Shown: positions 1 through 9,096 of the stretch, piece by piece | How the letters are laid out: each line of letters opens with the position of its first letter | Numbering within the stretch: the first letter of the stretch is position 1 | Source: Taibaiella chishuiensis | Lineage (GTDB): Bacteria > Bacteroidota > Bacteroidia > Chitinophagales > Chitinophagaceae | Direction of reading: 5' to 3' | Length of the DNA: 64,000 nucleotides | NCBI RefSeq assembly: GCF_003014535.1 | Contig: NZ_PYGD01000013.1 | Span: 1-64,000, forward strand | Position numbers and translations under genes: made by a program | The notes under the pieces: generated by a model | What the model was told of the DNA's origin: nothing | Seen by the model: the letters and a program-made list of their open reading frames with translations, nothing else | Databases searched by the model: none

Positions 1-401
1 TAGTAAAAATTGGACGAAGGAATGACAAACGAACTAAAGTACAGGGCCAGACTGTGGGAACTGTATTTCTTTCTATACGTCGTCCTGCAGCATTTTATTA
101 ACGCCCTTTTTCTAAAGGTCGGTATGTTCGGTTATTTCCTGGCTTGACGTCCCGGCAGCCTATGTAACGGGTGTTGAGCAAAGCATGCCTAGGCGGTTGG
201 TGGGCAATATGCACCGTTCGCTGCGTCGCCGTATCGCTGCGAGAAAAAAAGTATTCCACTGCTACAAATATTAGTAGCTGCCAGGCCAGGTAAATTCGTA
301 GCGAGGCACTAAGAATAGCTGAGTAAATAAATAGGGATCTGGCAAAATGATGATTCGTTTTAAGAATAAGGCTTTTGTCCCCCAGAAATTCTGCTTGATC
401 C
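1..401. mobile_element. MITE-like element, partial copy (right end present, left end outside window)
   Basis: The inner terminal repeat at 379-401 (CCCCCAGAAATTCTGCTTGA plus TCC) matches, in inverse orientation, the terminus of the complete copy at 54418-55030. Bases 1-250 match 54590-54890 reverse-complemented, including the CGCTGCGAGAAAAA stretch and the small membrane-protein reading frame. Divergence is moderate, so this is an old copy. No transposase is encoded. The element accounts for most of the sequence before the first gene; 402-577 holds nothing else recognisable. Confidence 0.6.
22..147 (+). pseudogene. Small membrane-protein reading frame of the repeat element, shortened copy
   Basis: Starting at ATG 22, 41 codons read MTNELKYRARLWELYFFLY... 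and end at TGA 145-147. The frame matches the C-terminal half of the frame at 54663-55055 but lacks exactly 51 nt (17 codons) of the hydrophobic segment, and it stops earlier. The deletion sits at a short TTAT microhomology and keeps the frame. Function is unknown; it may be a non-functional remnant. The upstream part lies outside the window. Confidence 0.35.
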
Positions 402-577
402 CTTACAACACCAGCATGCGCTATTACCAAAATAGTTAGTTCATCGAAATTAAATGCTGCGAACGATAATTTTGACGTAATCACCCCTTAAGATAGTCGC
501 CTTTGATATCTTTTCAGGCCATTTCACGTACTACCTTTGATTTAGAATAATCAAAACAATCCATAACATATCTTTCA

Positions 578-1030
578 ATGAAAAACACTATCAATCCGGC
601 ATTACAAGAGTTAATGCAATTTATTGGCACATGGGAAATGGAAATATCAAACGCGTCTTTCTTACCGGACGCCGAAGCCACTATTAAGGCGCCGGCATCA
701 TTTGATTGGTTTGAAGAAGGTGAATTTTTAATTTTGCGGCAGGGCACAAAAAACAAAGAAACACCCTGGGCAATATGGCTGATAAGCCGCGATAAAGATG
801 TGCAGCATTACACCGTATTATACATCGACGATCAACGGTCTTCCCGCGTATATGAAATGAGTTTGGAAGATGGCACATGGAAGATGTGGCGCAATGGACC
901 TCAATTTATCCAGCGCTTTACCGCCGGGATAAACAACGATAAAAACATTATTTCGGGATATTGGGAAAAGTCCTCAGATGGTGAAAATTGGGAGCATGAC
1001 TTTAACCTCACTTATAAAAAAGAGGCATAG
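578..1030 (+). CDS. Conserved hypothetical protein, lipocalin/DUF1579-like
   Basis: 150 residues without signal peptide or membrane segment. The N-terminal FIGTWEM motif (about residues 15-21), the alternating beta-strand pattern and the C-terminal SGYWEKSSDGENWEHDF stretch are typical of small beta-barrel lipocalin-like proteins of the DUF1579 kind. They are usually cytoplasmic with no assigned reaction. A ligand-binding role is only inference. It stands alone between the partial repeat element and a hairpin-rich gap, and no operon partner is visible. ATG 578 is the only sensible start, just before the conserved domain. Confidence 0.6.
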   Translation: MKNTINPALQELMQFIGTWEMEISNASFLPDAEATIKAPASFDWFEEGEFLILRQGTKNKETPWAIWLISRDKDVQHYTVLYIDDQRSSRVYEMSLEDGTWKMWRNGPQFIQRFTAGINNDKNIISGYWEKSSDGENWEHDFNLTYKKEA

Positions 1031-1103
1031 CGGTAAAACAAAACCTGGTTTTAACCTGGGTATTTTGAAGACTGCCTGAAAAACAGTTTGGACTACGCTG
1101 TTT

Positions 1104-1165
1104 GTAGCGTCCCGCTACGAATAGTATACACCGGCCCTGGTTACAGCGTCCCGCTACGACCAGGC
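1104..1165. repeat. Paired AGCGTCCCGCTACGA repeats forming short hairpins
   Basis: GTAGCG-TCC-CGCTAC at 1104-1118 forms a 6-bp stem with a 3-nt loop. The core AGCGTCCCGCTACGA recurs about 40 bp downstream, around 1145-1159. They lie in the 240-bp gap between the two hypothetical genes. The role could be transcription termination or a dispersed intergenic repeat; nothing else is recognisable in the gap. Confidence 0.4.
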
Positions 1166-1270
1166 AGCGCCGGATAATGCCGGAATTTATTTTGTTGCTT
1201 AAAGACATAGGCCTGTAAGGGAAAATTACCGTACTTCGCCGTTAAAGGATGTGTTTTTATATTAGCTATC

Positions 1271-1969
1271 ATGACCGATTTATCACCTGCCGAAGAACAG
1301 ATTCAGTATGTAACCAATTTCCAGGATCTCGTTGCTACGCCATTTACCGGGGCTGTCAACGCGATCTGCTGGACGCGTAAGTTACCCGGTGATTTTGCTG
1401 AGATCGTTACAAAGGTTGCATTAAATGGAAATATAACTAAAATTGAACAGGAGACGCTTCGTGCGCTCCAATTGAGTGAACAGGGTCAACTGGCCCGTGA
1501 AATTCTTTTGAAGGACTGGGAGCTGTTAGAAGCCCGGGGCGCATCACCGATGCTTAACGTGATCTCGTGCTACGACGAGGATGATAGTTACCCGTTTTTC
1601 CCAACCGACGTTTATTCATTTCATGTAGACCAGGCGCCCATACCGGTTGATACTTTTTTATGCACCTACTATGGCGCGTCCAGTGAAATACTACCCAATG
1701 CACAAGGTCAGCAGAAAGTACTGATTCGCGAAATACGGGATGCGCTCAAAAAGCTGTATGATGGACCTGAGGAAGGCTTCGAAGCATTCTTAAGCGAACA
1801 TTTCTTTGATCTCCACTACCAGGCGCAACCCGGAGCACAACTGGTAAACCTGGGGCTTGGCCATCTGTGGCGGTTGGCAATTGATCATCCGCAAAGCCAG
1901 GTGCTTCCCTGCATTCACCGCGCCCCCCGGGAACAACCCGGGCAAAACAGGTTGCTGATGATCTGCTAA
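1271..1969 (+). CDS. Hypothetical protein, possibly DUF1826-like
   Basis: 232 residues, soluble, no signal peptide. The middle contains FHVDQAPIPVDTFLCTYYGA (residues about 116-135) and the end PCIHRAPREQ. The paired His-x-Asp and distal His-Arg-x-Pro pattern resembles DUF1826 and related jelly-roll proteins, in which such residues could bind metal. I do not claim a reaction. It lies alone upstream of the sensor kinase, separated by a 170-bp AT-rich gap, so no functional link is visible. The start at ATG 1271 follows an AT-rich leader. Confidence 0.55.
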   Translation: MTDLSPAEEQIQYVTNFQDLVATPFTGAVNAICWTRKLPGDFAEIVTKVALNGNITKIEQETLRALQLSEQGQLAREILLKDWELLEARGASPMLNVISCYDEDDSYPFFPTDVYSFHVDQAPIPVDTFLCTYYGASSEILPNAQGQQKVLIREIRDALKKLYDGPEEGFEAFLSEHFFDLHYQAQPGAQLVNLGLGHLWRLAIDHPQSQVLPCIHRAPREQPGQNRLLMIC

Positions 1970-2139
1970 TGATCAACCGGCAATAGCTCCTGCTATGATG
2001 GGCTGCAAAGCACCCCACCCTTCACATAACATTGTAAATGAGTTAAATAAATAAATTAAATATTTTAATTTACATTTAAAATATTTTTTTTATGAAATTT
2101 ATTTACTTTTAAAATCCCGGAAACATTTATGAAAACAAC

Positions 2140-5070
2140 ATGCCTCCTACGCGATCTGCCCGGTCAGGGTTAATGTCCCGTTTTCCCGTACCTGTCCTGC
2201 GTAAAGCCACCTTCATTTTTTCATGGCTCCTATCGGTCATTGTAGTACTGCTGTGCTATACGGCTACCGAGGGACAGACACTTACCTACCAATCCCTTTC
2301 TGCAGAAACGGGCTTGCCCGATGACCAGGTATATTATATCATGCAGGATACAAAAGGCTTTATATGGTTTGCTACCCGTAATGGCGTATGTCGCTGGGAC
2401 AGCAGGCATTTTGAATATTTTACTATTGAAAACGGGCTGCCTAACAATGAAGTCACCTTTATCTATGAGGATGCTGCCGGAAGAATATGGTTCTCCTGTT
2501 ATAGCAAGGAACTCTCTTATTACTACCAGGGAGCGATCTATAACCGTACCAAAGACAAGTATCTGCAAAACCTGGAGATCATTCCAGGCTCCAAGCTTAC
2601 AGCGACAGGCGATGAACTTTACTATGTAACCCCGCAAAAAAAACTGGCCTCCTACAACAGCAACACCCATACCATACATACGTATAGTAAGTTTGACATG
2701 CCTATATGGTTCTACTTCTTTCAGCAAAAGGATAAGTTATGGGTTATGGGCATTGACAGGGAAAAGGACAGTAAGTTCTTTTCGAAAGACGATACCTTTT
2801 CTTCCCGCAGCTTCTTTCAGCCCAATTATCCCGATGTTACATCGGTTACTGCTATTGACTACCGTAACCGGGAATACAGTTTTCGAAAAAATCTAGACAG
2901 CCCGTTTTTCAGTATGCGCTATACGTTACCCGGTTTTCAATGGGCGCATTTTAATAAGGGAAATGTGCTGGAGATCTATAAAACGATGTTGCTTTTCAGA
3001 AAGACAGGGTATAAGCTGTCTACAACCTACAATGGCTTTCCTTTACTTTTCGCATTGAACGATATTTTCTACCTGGTGACCACCAAAGGCCTGCTATCCT
3101 GCAAACAAGTGCCGATCCTGGAATACCGGGATGAAAGCGGGGCGCCGGAAAAGCTGTGTTTTCTTTTTCAGCATAAACAGAAGGTTTATGCAATCGATGC
3201 CAAGTTCCGTATTATTGATATTGCTGCACGAAAACAAGTAACTGCATTCGGCAGTAAAATGCAACTCATTTATGATCTTTATACAGACGGCAAACAGCGC
3301 TACCTGGTAAGTCCCGGCGCCATCTGGAAGATCGATGATGCCCTGGCTTTATTTCCCATACCCGGTAAAAAGCAAAATACCAACTTCAAAGCACTTACGC
3401 CCGGGCAAAAAGAGAACGAGTTCTTCTCGGCCAACGGCGTCAATGGCCTGTTCCGGCTAAATTTCAAGAGCGGACAGGTACGGCATTTATTTAAAAACGG
3501 TTTGCTGGCGCCCCGTACCGTTTTAGAAGATCACCAGTATCGTTTATGGTTTGCTACACAAAACAAAGTATACTACACCACCCGGTACCAGGATACGATA
3601 AACAGTTTCCGTGAATTTATCTTAGATGCAAAAGCGCCTTTGTTCTGCAGCCAGATTACCGAAGACCAGGGCGGTAATCTTTTCTTTGTTACCAACGGCG
3701 GCGTCTTTGTCTACGATGGACAAAAAAAATACCGCGTTGACAAAAGCAACCTCCTTACCCATAATAACTGCAATAAATTGCTGCTCGATCCCGGAGGAGA
3801 AAGCTTTTGGGTGGCGACGCAGATGGGGCTGAACCATATCCGCTACACCCGGAGCGGGAACGGTCTTCATTTTGAGCCCATCAATAAGTTCCTGGAAACC
3901 GATGGCCTGCACTCCAATGTGATCAATGACCTGCTGCTGTACAATAACCGCTTATACATAGCTACCAACAAAGGCGTAAACATATTGGACGATCTGGGTT
4001 ACCGCCCTCCGGCCCAACAGATCCCGGTTTACATAACACTGGATGCTGTCAACGGCCGGGCAACCCGTGCTCCTTCCGCAAAGGATATCACCCTTTCAAG
4101 TAGTCAGAATAATCTTACCCTAAAATTTTCGGCCATCTATTTTACCCGGCGAGACAGGCTTAAAATATGGGCCTGCCTGTACCGCAACGAAAAGCTAATA
4201 GCAAAGAACAGCATTACAGGAGATAAGATCGATTATTATTCGCTCAGCGACGGCAACTACAAGTTAGTATTATACGCTTGCGACCAGGACTATGCCAACA
4301 TTAAAGGCAGTTCAGCTCCTTATTCCTTTACGATCCTTGTTCCGTATTACAAGACCTGGTGGTTTGTAGGCGCTATGATATTATTGCTGGCCGCTACCGG
4401 CACCGCATTGCTGTATTTTATGATGCGGAGGCGAAAGCAACGGGAACTGGACCGCCTTACCCTCCATGCCCGCTTGAATGAATCTAACCTGAAATCATTG
4501 CAGAGCCAGATGAACCCGCATTTTGTGTTCAATTCGCTCAATACGCTTCAGCATTTTATTACGGGTAAGGACGAAGCCGGGGCCCTGGATTTTCTCTCGG
4601 AATTCAGCAGCCTGATCAGGGAGATGCTGGAGCAGTCCGTACACAATATGATCAGCCTGGAACGGGAGCTCCATTTCCTGAAGCAATACATACATTTGGA
4701 ATCCGTTCGTTTTAAACACTCCTTTACGGTTAGCTGGCATATACTTGTTGACGAAGATCTGGCGGATATCTCTATACCTACCATGTTATTACAGCCGATA
4801 TTAGAGAATGCTGTAAAGCACGGCGTCTCACACCTCAACGACAGGGCGGGGAGTATAAGCGTATGGTTTGAATTGCAGGAAGAGTATCTGTTGCGGGTCA
4901 CGATCAGGGATAACGGCACTACCCTACATAAGCCCACTCACGGAAACGCTATTGCTATAAAAGTGATCAGGGACCGGTTAAGTCTTTATTCACTGAGGGG
5001 CGCCAGGGGATCCTATACATTAACGCTGGGCAACGAAGGCGCTACCGCAATAATTACTATACCCATTTAA
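2140..5070 (+). CDS. LytS-type sensor histidine kinase with two-component-propeller sensor
   Basis: 976 residues. An N-terminal hydrophobic segment (about 25-45) acts as signal/anchor. A long periplasmic region with repeated GLPDDQVYYIMQDTKGFIWFAT-like blades (residues about 58-650) is the Reg_prop beta-propeller. A Y_Y_Y-type beta-sandwich follows (about 650-735), then one membrane segment (about 738-760) and a His_kinase/LytS module. The phosphoacceptor box MNPHFVFNSLN starts at about residue 791, and the ATPase N-box reads LQPILENAVKHG. It senses an unknown periplasmic ligand and phosphorylates the response regulator encoded 2 bp downstream. The start used is the first ATG; ATG 2173 is a possible alternative closer to the signal segment. 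Confidence 0.9.
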   Translation: MPPTRSARSGLMSRFPVPVLRKATFIFSWLLSVIVVLLCYTATEGQTLTYQSLSAETGLPDDQVYYIMQDTKGFIWFATRNGVCRWDSRHFEYFTIENGLPNNEVTFIYEDAAGRIWFSCYSKELSYYYQGAIYNRTKDKYLQNLEIIPGSKLTATGDELYYVTPQKKLASYNSNTHTIHTYSKFDMPIWFYFFQQKDKLWVMGIDREKDSKFFSKDDTFSSRSFFQPNYPDVTSVTAIDYRNREYSFRKNLDSPFFSMRYTLPGFQWAHFNKGNVLEIYKTMLLFRKTGYKLSTTYNGFPLLFALNDIFYLVTTKGLLSCKQVPILEYRDESGAPEKLCFLFQHKQKVYAIDAKFRIIDIAARKQVTAFGSKMQLIYDLYTDGKQRYLVSPGAIWKIDDALALFPIPGKKQNTNFKALTPGQKENEFFSANGVNGLFRLNFKSGQVRHLFKNGLLAPRTVLEDHQYRLWFATQNKVYYTTRYQDTINSFREFILDAKAPLFCSQITEDQGGNLFFVTNGGVFVYDGQKKYRVDKSNLLTHNNCNKLLLDPGGESFWVATQMGLNHIRYTRSGNGLHFEPINKFLETDGLHSNVINDLLLYNNRLYIATNKGVNILDDLGYRPPAQQIPVYITLDAVNGRATRAPSAKDITLSSSQNNLTLKFSAIYFTRRDRLKIWACLYRNEKLIAKNSITGDKIDYYSLSDGNYKLVLYACDQDYANIKGSSAPYSFTILVPYYKTWWFVGAMILLLAATGTALLYFMMRRRKQRELDRLTLHARLNESNLKSLQSQMNPHFVFNSLNTLQHFITGKDEAGALDFLSEFSSLIREMLEQSVHNMISLERELHFLKQYIHLESVRFKHSFTVSWHILVDEDLADISIPTMLLQPILENAVKHGVSHLNDRAGSISVWFELQEEYLLRVTIRDNGTTLHKPTHGNAIAIKVIRDRLSLYSLRGARGSYTLTLGNEGATAIITIPI

Positions 5071-5072
5071 TT

Positions 5073-5807
5073 ATGAAAGCACTATTAGTCGATGATGAAG
5101 TACGGGGACTGGAGAGCTTATCTGTCCTGATCTCTAATTATTGTCCGGACGTGGAGATCGTAAAGTTATGCCGGTCCGTTACTGATGCCTATACACAGAT
5201 AGCCTTGCTGAAACCGGATATCGTTTTCCTGGATGTAGACATGCCGCCGCTAACCGGCTTCGACCTGTTACGTATGTACGAGGAGCTGCCCTTCGAAGTC
5301 ATATTCGTTACTGCTTTCGATCATTATTCCATAGATGCCATTAAATTTTCGGCGCTCTATTATCTCCTGAAGCCGGTAAACATAGGAGAGCTCCGGGACG
5401 CTGTAAAAAAGGCGGCCTTGTATCTTAACCGCGGCAGGTACCGCAGTACTGCTCATTTTATTCCTGCTTTGCTGCACAATACAAACGATATAAAAAGACT
5501 GGTCATTAATGGCAGCAGCAGTACCGACCTTATAGAGATAGCGCAGATCCTCTATATCGAAGCCAACAATACCTATTCCACTTTTCATCTTCAGAATGGC
5601 AGGAAGATCGCCAGCACCAGGGGCATAAAGGAATATGAAGAGATGCTGGAGCATAAAGGCTTTTTCAGGATACACAAATCGTACGTCGTCAATACCCGTT
5701 ATGTAGTAGCTATTGATAAGAAGAACGGCGATATGGTGGTAATGGAGAATAAAGTAAGACTGCCACTGGCATTAAGACGTAAAGAAGCCTTTTTAAGTTC
5801 GCTCTGA
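5073..5807 (+). CDS. LytTR-family response regulator
   Basis: 244 residues. An N-terminal receiver domain has acidic residues Asp7-Asp8, phosphoacceptor Asp54 in FLDVDMP and the conserved Lys of the YLLKPV motif. The C-terminal LytTR DNA-binding domain (about 140-240) contains the IEANNTYSTFHL and RIHKSYVVNT signatures. It starts 2 bp after the kinase stop codon, so the two form one transcription unit and a cognate pair. LytTR proteins bind tandem 9-bp sites spaced about 21 bp apart. Three such sites lie directly downstream (5812-5868), before the gene for a surface protein, which makes that gene the likely target. Confidence 0.93.
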   Translation: MKALLVDDEVRGLESLSVLISNYCPDVEIVKLCRSVTDAYTQIALLKPDIVFLDVDMPPLTGFDLLRMYEELPFEVIFVTAFDHYSIDAIKFSALYYLLKPVNIGELRDAVKKAALYLNRGRYRSTAHFIPALLHNTNDIKRLVINGSSSTDLIEIAQILYIEANNTYSTFHLQNGRKIASTRGIKEYEEMLEHKGFFRIHKSYVVNTRYVVAIDKKNGDMVVMENKVRLPLALRRKEAFLSSL

Positions 5808-5811
5808 ACAA

Positions 5812-5868
5812 TACGTTCCCTGTAAAACCACCGGCGTTCCCTGTAAAACCCGCGACGTTCTCAAAACC
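5812..5868. promoter_or_regulatory. Three 21-bp-spaced direct repeats, candidate LytTR operator
   Basis: TACGTTCCCTGTAAAACC, GGCGTTCCCTGTAAAACC and GACGTTCTCAAAACC place the CGTT cores at 5814, 5835 and 5856, an exact 21-bp period. LytTR regulators are known to recognise direct repeats with about two helical turns between them. A promoter-like TACTTTTA (5896-5903) follows about 40 bp later, upstream of the surface-protein ATG at 5943. Control by the adjacent LytTR regulator is inferred. Confidence 0.55.
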
Positions 5869-5942
5869 GGTACCCTGAAGGGATGTGGTGTGCTATACTT
5901 TTAAGTCATCATTCACATTCCTAACCAACAAAAATTTTTTTT

Positions 5943-7346
5943 ATGAAAAAAAGTGTATTGCTAACAGCGGCCCCCCTGTTATTGAGCTTTTCTATGCATG
6001 CCCAGCAATGGGCAGGAAGCAGTACCACCAGCGGTGATATTTCCCGCAGTGGGAAAGTCGGTATCGGTATTGCCTCGCCGGCAGCGCCCTTTCATATCTC
6101 GAACGTCGGTAATACGCTTTACCGCAATATCGGTGTCGGCCAGATCCTCAGAGGCGTACAAAATACCGCCGCGGCCGGTCTTGTATTCGAAGAGGATGCC
6201 AACACCAGCGCCAGTGCCATCTCCCAGTTCAACAATACGATGTACTTCTGGAGGAAATCCGGCGCCGGGAATTTTTCCGGTTCCGATATAAAAATGGTCC
6301 TGGACAGTACCGGTAAAGTAGGTATCGGTACCACGGCTCCGGTGGCCCCCCTCCAGGTTACCAACCTGAACAATACGCTTTACCGTAATCTTGGAGTTGG
6401 CCAGGTACTCAGAGGCGTACAAAGTACCGCTGCAGCCAGTCTTATATTAGAAGAGGATGCTAATACTAATGCAAGCGCCATTTCCCAGTTCAACAATATT
6501 ATGTATTTCTGGAGGAAATCGGGTTCCGGCAGCTTTTCGGGCTCAGATGTCAAAATGATCATCGACGGCAACGGCAGTGTAGGTATCGGTACTACGGGCA
6601 GCTTTGCCTACACCAGCCTGGCTGGTGCGCTTACGGGCAGTACTCCGCCTCCTGCCAGCGGTACGGTGCTGTTCGAGGTTAATGGAGTATCGCGTTGCCT
6701 CGCCGAGATCGTTACCTCCGACCGTAACCTTAAAGCCAATATCAAGCCCCTGACCAATGCCCTGTCTATTGTAAAACAACTGGAAGGCAAAACTTACCAA
6801 TGGAATGAAAAGGCCCAAAAAGAAAAACGCGCCGATAACGGCACCCACGTTGGTTTTATAGCGCAGGACCTGCAAAAAATCATCCCGGAAGTAGTGATCG
6901 CCGATAAAGATGGCGAGCTGGGCGTTAACTATACCGAAATAATTCCTCTGCTTACGGAAGCGATAAAAGAGCAGCAAAACCAGATTGAAGAGCTGAAAGC
7001 ATTGGTAAAGAACCAGTCTGCTCAAAGTACGGACAACAAAATGGAAGTAACCAGCAAGCTCAATATCAAACTCTCTGAAAACAATTTGAGCGTGCTGGGA
7101 CAAAATACACCCAATCCGTTTGGAGATTTTACCACTATCGAATGTTATATTCCTTCTGAAGTAAAAACCGCCAGCCTGGTATTTACTACGGTAGACGGTA
7201 AGACCTTAAAAGTTATTGATCTTACCCAGCGCGGAAAAGTTACCGCAAATATCTATGCATCCGAACTGAAAAACGGCGTGTACCTGTATACGTTGATGGC
7301 AGACGGCAAGGTTGTAGATAGTAAACGCATGGGCGTGCTTAAATAG
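5943..7346 (+). CDS. Secreted tail-fibre-like protein with S74 chaperone domain and T9SS sorting signal
   Basis: 467 residues. The signal peptide is about 1-20 (cut near MHA-Q). Two near-identical 87-residue repeats (about 39-125 and 126-212), each opening with VGIG, are followed by a third VGIGTT. A peptidase S74 intramolecular-chaperone domain comes next (SDRNLKANIKPL, from about residue 259), with the usual coiled coil after it (about 340-360). The end (about 385-467, QNTPNPFGDF to the C-terminus) is a type A T9SS sorting domain, so the protein is exported through the type IX system to the cell surface. Trimeric fibre formation follows from the S74 family. Probably controlled by the upstream LytTR regulator. 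Confidence 0.85.
   Translation: MKKSVLLTAAPLLLSFSMHAQQWAGSSTTSGDISRSGKVGIGIASPAAPFHISNVGNTLYRNIGVGQILRGVQNTAAAGLVFEEDANTSASAISQFNNTMYFWRKSGAGNFSGSDIKMVLDSTGKVGIGTTAPVAPLQVTNLNNTLYRNLGVGQVLRGVQSTAAASLILEEDANTNASAISQFNNIMYFWRKSGSGSFSGSDVKMIIDGNGSVGIGTTGSFAYTSLAGALTGSTPPPASGTVLFEVNGVSRCLAEIVTSDRNLKANIKPLTNALSIVKQLEGKTYQWNEKAQKEKRADNGTHVGFIAQDLQKIIPEVVIADKDGELGVNYTEIIPLLTEAIKEQQNQIEELKALVKNQSAQSTDNKMEVTSKLNIKLSENNLSVLGQNTPNPFGDFTTIECYIPSEVKTASLVFTTVDGKTLKVIDLTQRGKVTANIYASELKNGVYLYTLMADGKVVDSKRMGVLK
6058..6600 (+). repeat. In-gene tandem duplication, 261-bp period
   Basis: The VGIG-encoding motif recurs at about 6058, 6319 and 6580. The first two full 261-bp units encode 87 residues each with very similar sequence (NTLYRN, GVGQ, LRGVQ, SAISQFNN, MYFWRKSG). 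Synonymous differences show the duplication is not very recent. Confidence 0.8.
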
Positions 7347-7366
7347 CCGTGGATAACTAAGCAATG

Positions 7367-7401
7367 CATAAACGGCCGCTTGTTACAAGCGGCCGTTTAT
7401 G
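7367..7401 (+). terminator. Hairpin terminator after the surface protein
   Basis: A perfect 17-bp inverted repeat (CATAAACGGCCGCTTGT and its complement) with a 1-nt centre lies 21 bp after the stop codon and 41 bp before the convergent gene end. It is symmetrical and could serve both strands. Confidence 0.75.
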
Positions 7402-7441
7402 GCATTTAAATAGTGGATCATCTGTATTGGTGCATTGAAAA

Positions 7442-8518
7442 CTACCGGTAATATTCAATTGTTCTTTTGAAGTTTATACGTTCCGATATTTCAGGTTGAC
7501 CGGAAAAAGCATTGTGCTCATAAAAGGTTTGCCGTTTCCATATCCAATTGCCTTGCGGGTCGTACTTATATTCATATGCAGTATACGCTCCACTACCCCA
7601 TAATTCTTTTACGGGATTTCCATAGCTGTCATTGGTTATAGTGATGACGCTTTTTGTATCGCCGTTTCGCTCTAAATAAGCATGCTTTGTAAGCATTCCC
7701 TGCCCGTTGTACCCGAATTTTTCTTTTGTATGTTTGCTGGTTTTGGATGTCCTGTATTCCACCTGCTCCTTTTCCATCAAATTACCGGCATCATCAAACA
7801 CAAAACCCGATTGCGCTGTCTTTACCTGCGCTATAAAAACATTGCGTAGCAAATAATAACGCTTATCCAGATGCCAGCATTTAAAGTGTATCGTCATATC
7901 TTTGCCCTGCCTTGTATCCAGGCTCGTATCTTTTCCAGTGTATATGCTGCGAAGATTTCCTTTGGGTGCATAGTCAAACTTAAAGACAATGGGGTTGGCA
8001 CTTAGAACATAAAGGTCCGCTTGCCGGGGATTGTTGTCGCTATCATACTGGAAGCTTATTTTACTGGATAGCGTTATGTCGCTGTTGTTGCGTTTTATTT
8101 TTTCTGTTGCTGTGTACAGCAGCATGCCTGCCGGTGAAAATAATGTTTCTTCCACTTCACCCGGCGACAGTGTTTCCCAATATCCGACTGTGGTATCGCG
8201 TTTTTCTGTGGTCCATAGTTTTTTTATTTTCCCCTTCATTTTTCTACGCATAGCAAATGGTGTAGCCGCCTTTTCATTATCGGTAAATATAAGGTCCATC
8301 CGGTTACAAGGACAGGGCGTTGCCCCGGTGGGTATTTTGATGGTATCAGGTGTACCAGCTGATGCCGCAGGTCGTGGATTGGTTTGCATAACCGGCGGTG
8401 GTTGTATACCCGAAGTCTCCTGTGTTCCGGGCTGTTCCAGCGGCTGTTGACTTTTCTTCTGCGCCGCACATTCCCATAGGGAAAGCAGTATAAATGCTAT
8501 CGTCAAGAACTGTTTCAT
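7442..8518 (-). CDS. Exported hypothetical protein with YD/RHS-like repeats
   Basis: 358 residues. A signal peptide (about 1-19, cut after CAA) precedes a Pro/Gln-rich linker (about 20-65). The rest is beta-rich with short motifs such as GNLMEKEQVEYRT, YNGQGMLTKHAYLE and YDPQGNWIWKRQ, which resemble the YD repeat of RHS-type proteins. Such proteins are common in Bacteroidota and usually lack an assigned function. The gene is monocistronic, convergent with the surface-protein gene and preceded by a MITE-like element. Periplasmic or surface location is inferred from the signal peptide only. Confidence 0.65.
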   Translation of the reverse strand: MKQFLTIAFILLSLWECAAQKKSQQPLEQPGTQETSGIQPPPVMQTNPRPAASAGTPDTIKIPTGATPCPCNRMDLIFTDNEKAATPFAMRRKMKGKIKKLWTTEKRDTTVGYWETLSPGEVEETLFSPAGMLLYTATEKIKRNNSDITLSSKISFQYDSDNNPRQADLYVLSANPIVFKFDYAPKGNLRSIYTGKDTSLDTRQGKDMTIHFKCWHLDKRYYLLRNVFIAQVKTAQSGFVFDDAGNLMEKEQVEYRTSKTSKHTKEKFGYNGQGMLTKHAYLERNGDTKSVITITNDSYGNPVKELWGSGAYTAYEYKYDPQGNWIWKRQTFYEHNAFSGQPEISERINFKRTIEYYR

Positions 8519-8562
8519 TTGTTTTGTTTTTCGGACTGGTGGCTAATATAGCAAAGTACTGC

Positions 8563-8948
8563 GGATCAAACGGAATTCCGGCGGTATCAAAAATCGAACC
8601 TGCAGCTGTGTTCCTGATACTATTTATTTAAGGGAAATAAATAGGGAACACTTAAGCGACCAGGATGGATAAATATACGACAATACCAAACCCCGGCGGG
8701 TGAATGTGATCCTGTGAATTTCATTTTTTCTCGCAGCGATACAGCGACGCAGCGAAGCTATTGATATAGCTCATAATTCCCACTACAAACTGCGTAGTGC
8801 GCCTTATAGACATTGCGGGGATATCAGGATTTTCTTTTTGCCCGCTGCGAGCTCCGCGCCGCTGCGAGACCTTAATTAAATATAGGCCGGCAAACCGTAC
8901 AATCGACCGACCTTAGAAAAAGAATCCTCCAGAAATTCCGCTTGATCC
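8563..8948. mobile_element. MITE-like element, complete but internally deleted (386 bp)
   Basis: The left terminus GGATCAAACGGAATTCCGGC (8563) and right terminus CCTCCAGAAATTCCGCTTGA (from 8926) form imperfect terminal inverted repeats. Inner sequence (AATGTGATCCTGTGAATTTC, TCGCAGCG, CCGACCTTAGAAAAAGA) matches the 613-bp copy at 54418-55030, but the middle is missing. There is no coding capacity. It fills most of the 578-bp gap between the exported hypothetical gene and the arsenic operon. Confidence 0.65.
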
Positions 8949-8991
8949 TTATGCTTTCCGATATTTCAAGGCTTGCTTCCCTAAGCACACC

Positions 8992-9023
8992 ATAAAAGCC
9001 CTCCGCTATGTGGAGCGCTTTTA
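8992..9023. terminator. Hairpin downstream of the arsenic operon
   Basis: ATAAAAGC and CTCC pair with GGAG and GCTTTTAT around a 7-nt loop, about 75 bp after the last gene of the leftward operon. Pairing is good, but no long T-run follows on the minus strand, so terminator function is moderately supported. Confidence 0.45.
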
Positions 9024-9096
9024 TATGTTTGCCGGGGAGAACAGGTAAAAGTTCGAAATTGTATTTAATGACTGAATTGGAGTAACATCATTTTAA

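Noticed and set aside
98-484. 128-residue minus-strand open frame
   Set aside because: It runs through the MITE-like repeat and its terminus, has no domain and no similar frame in the other copies.
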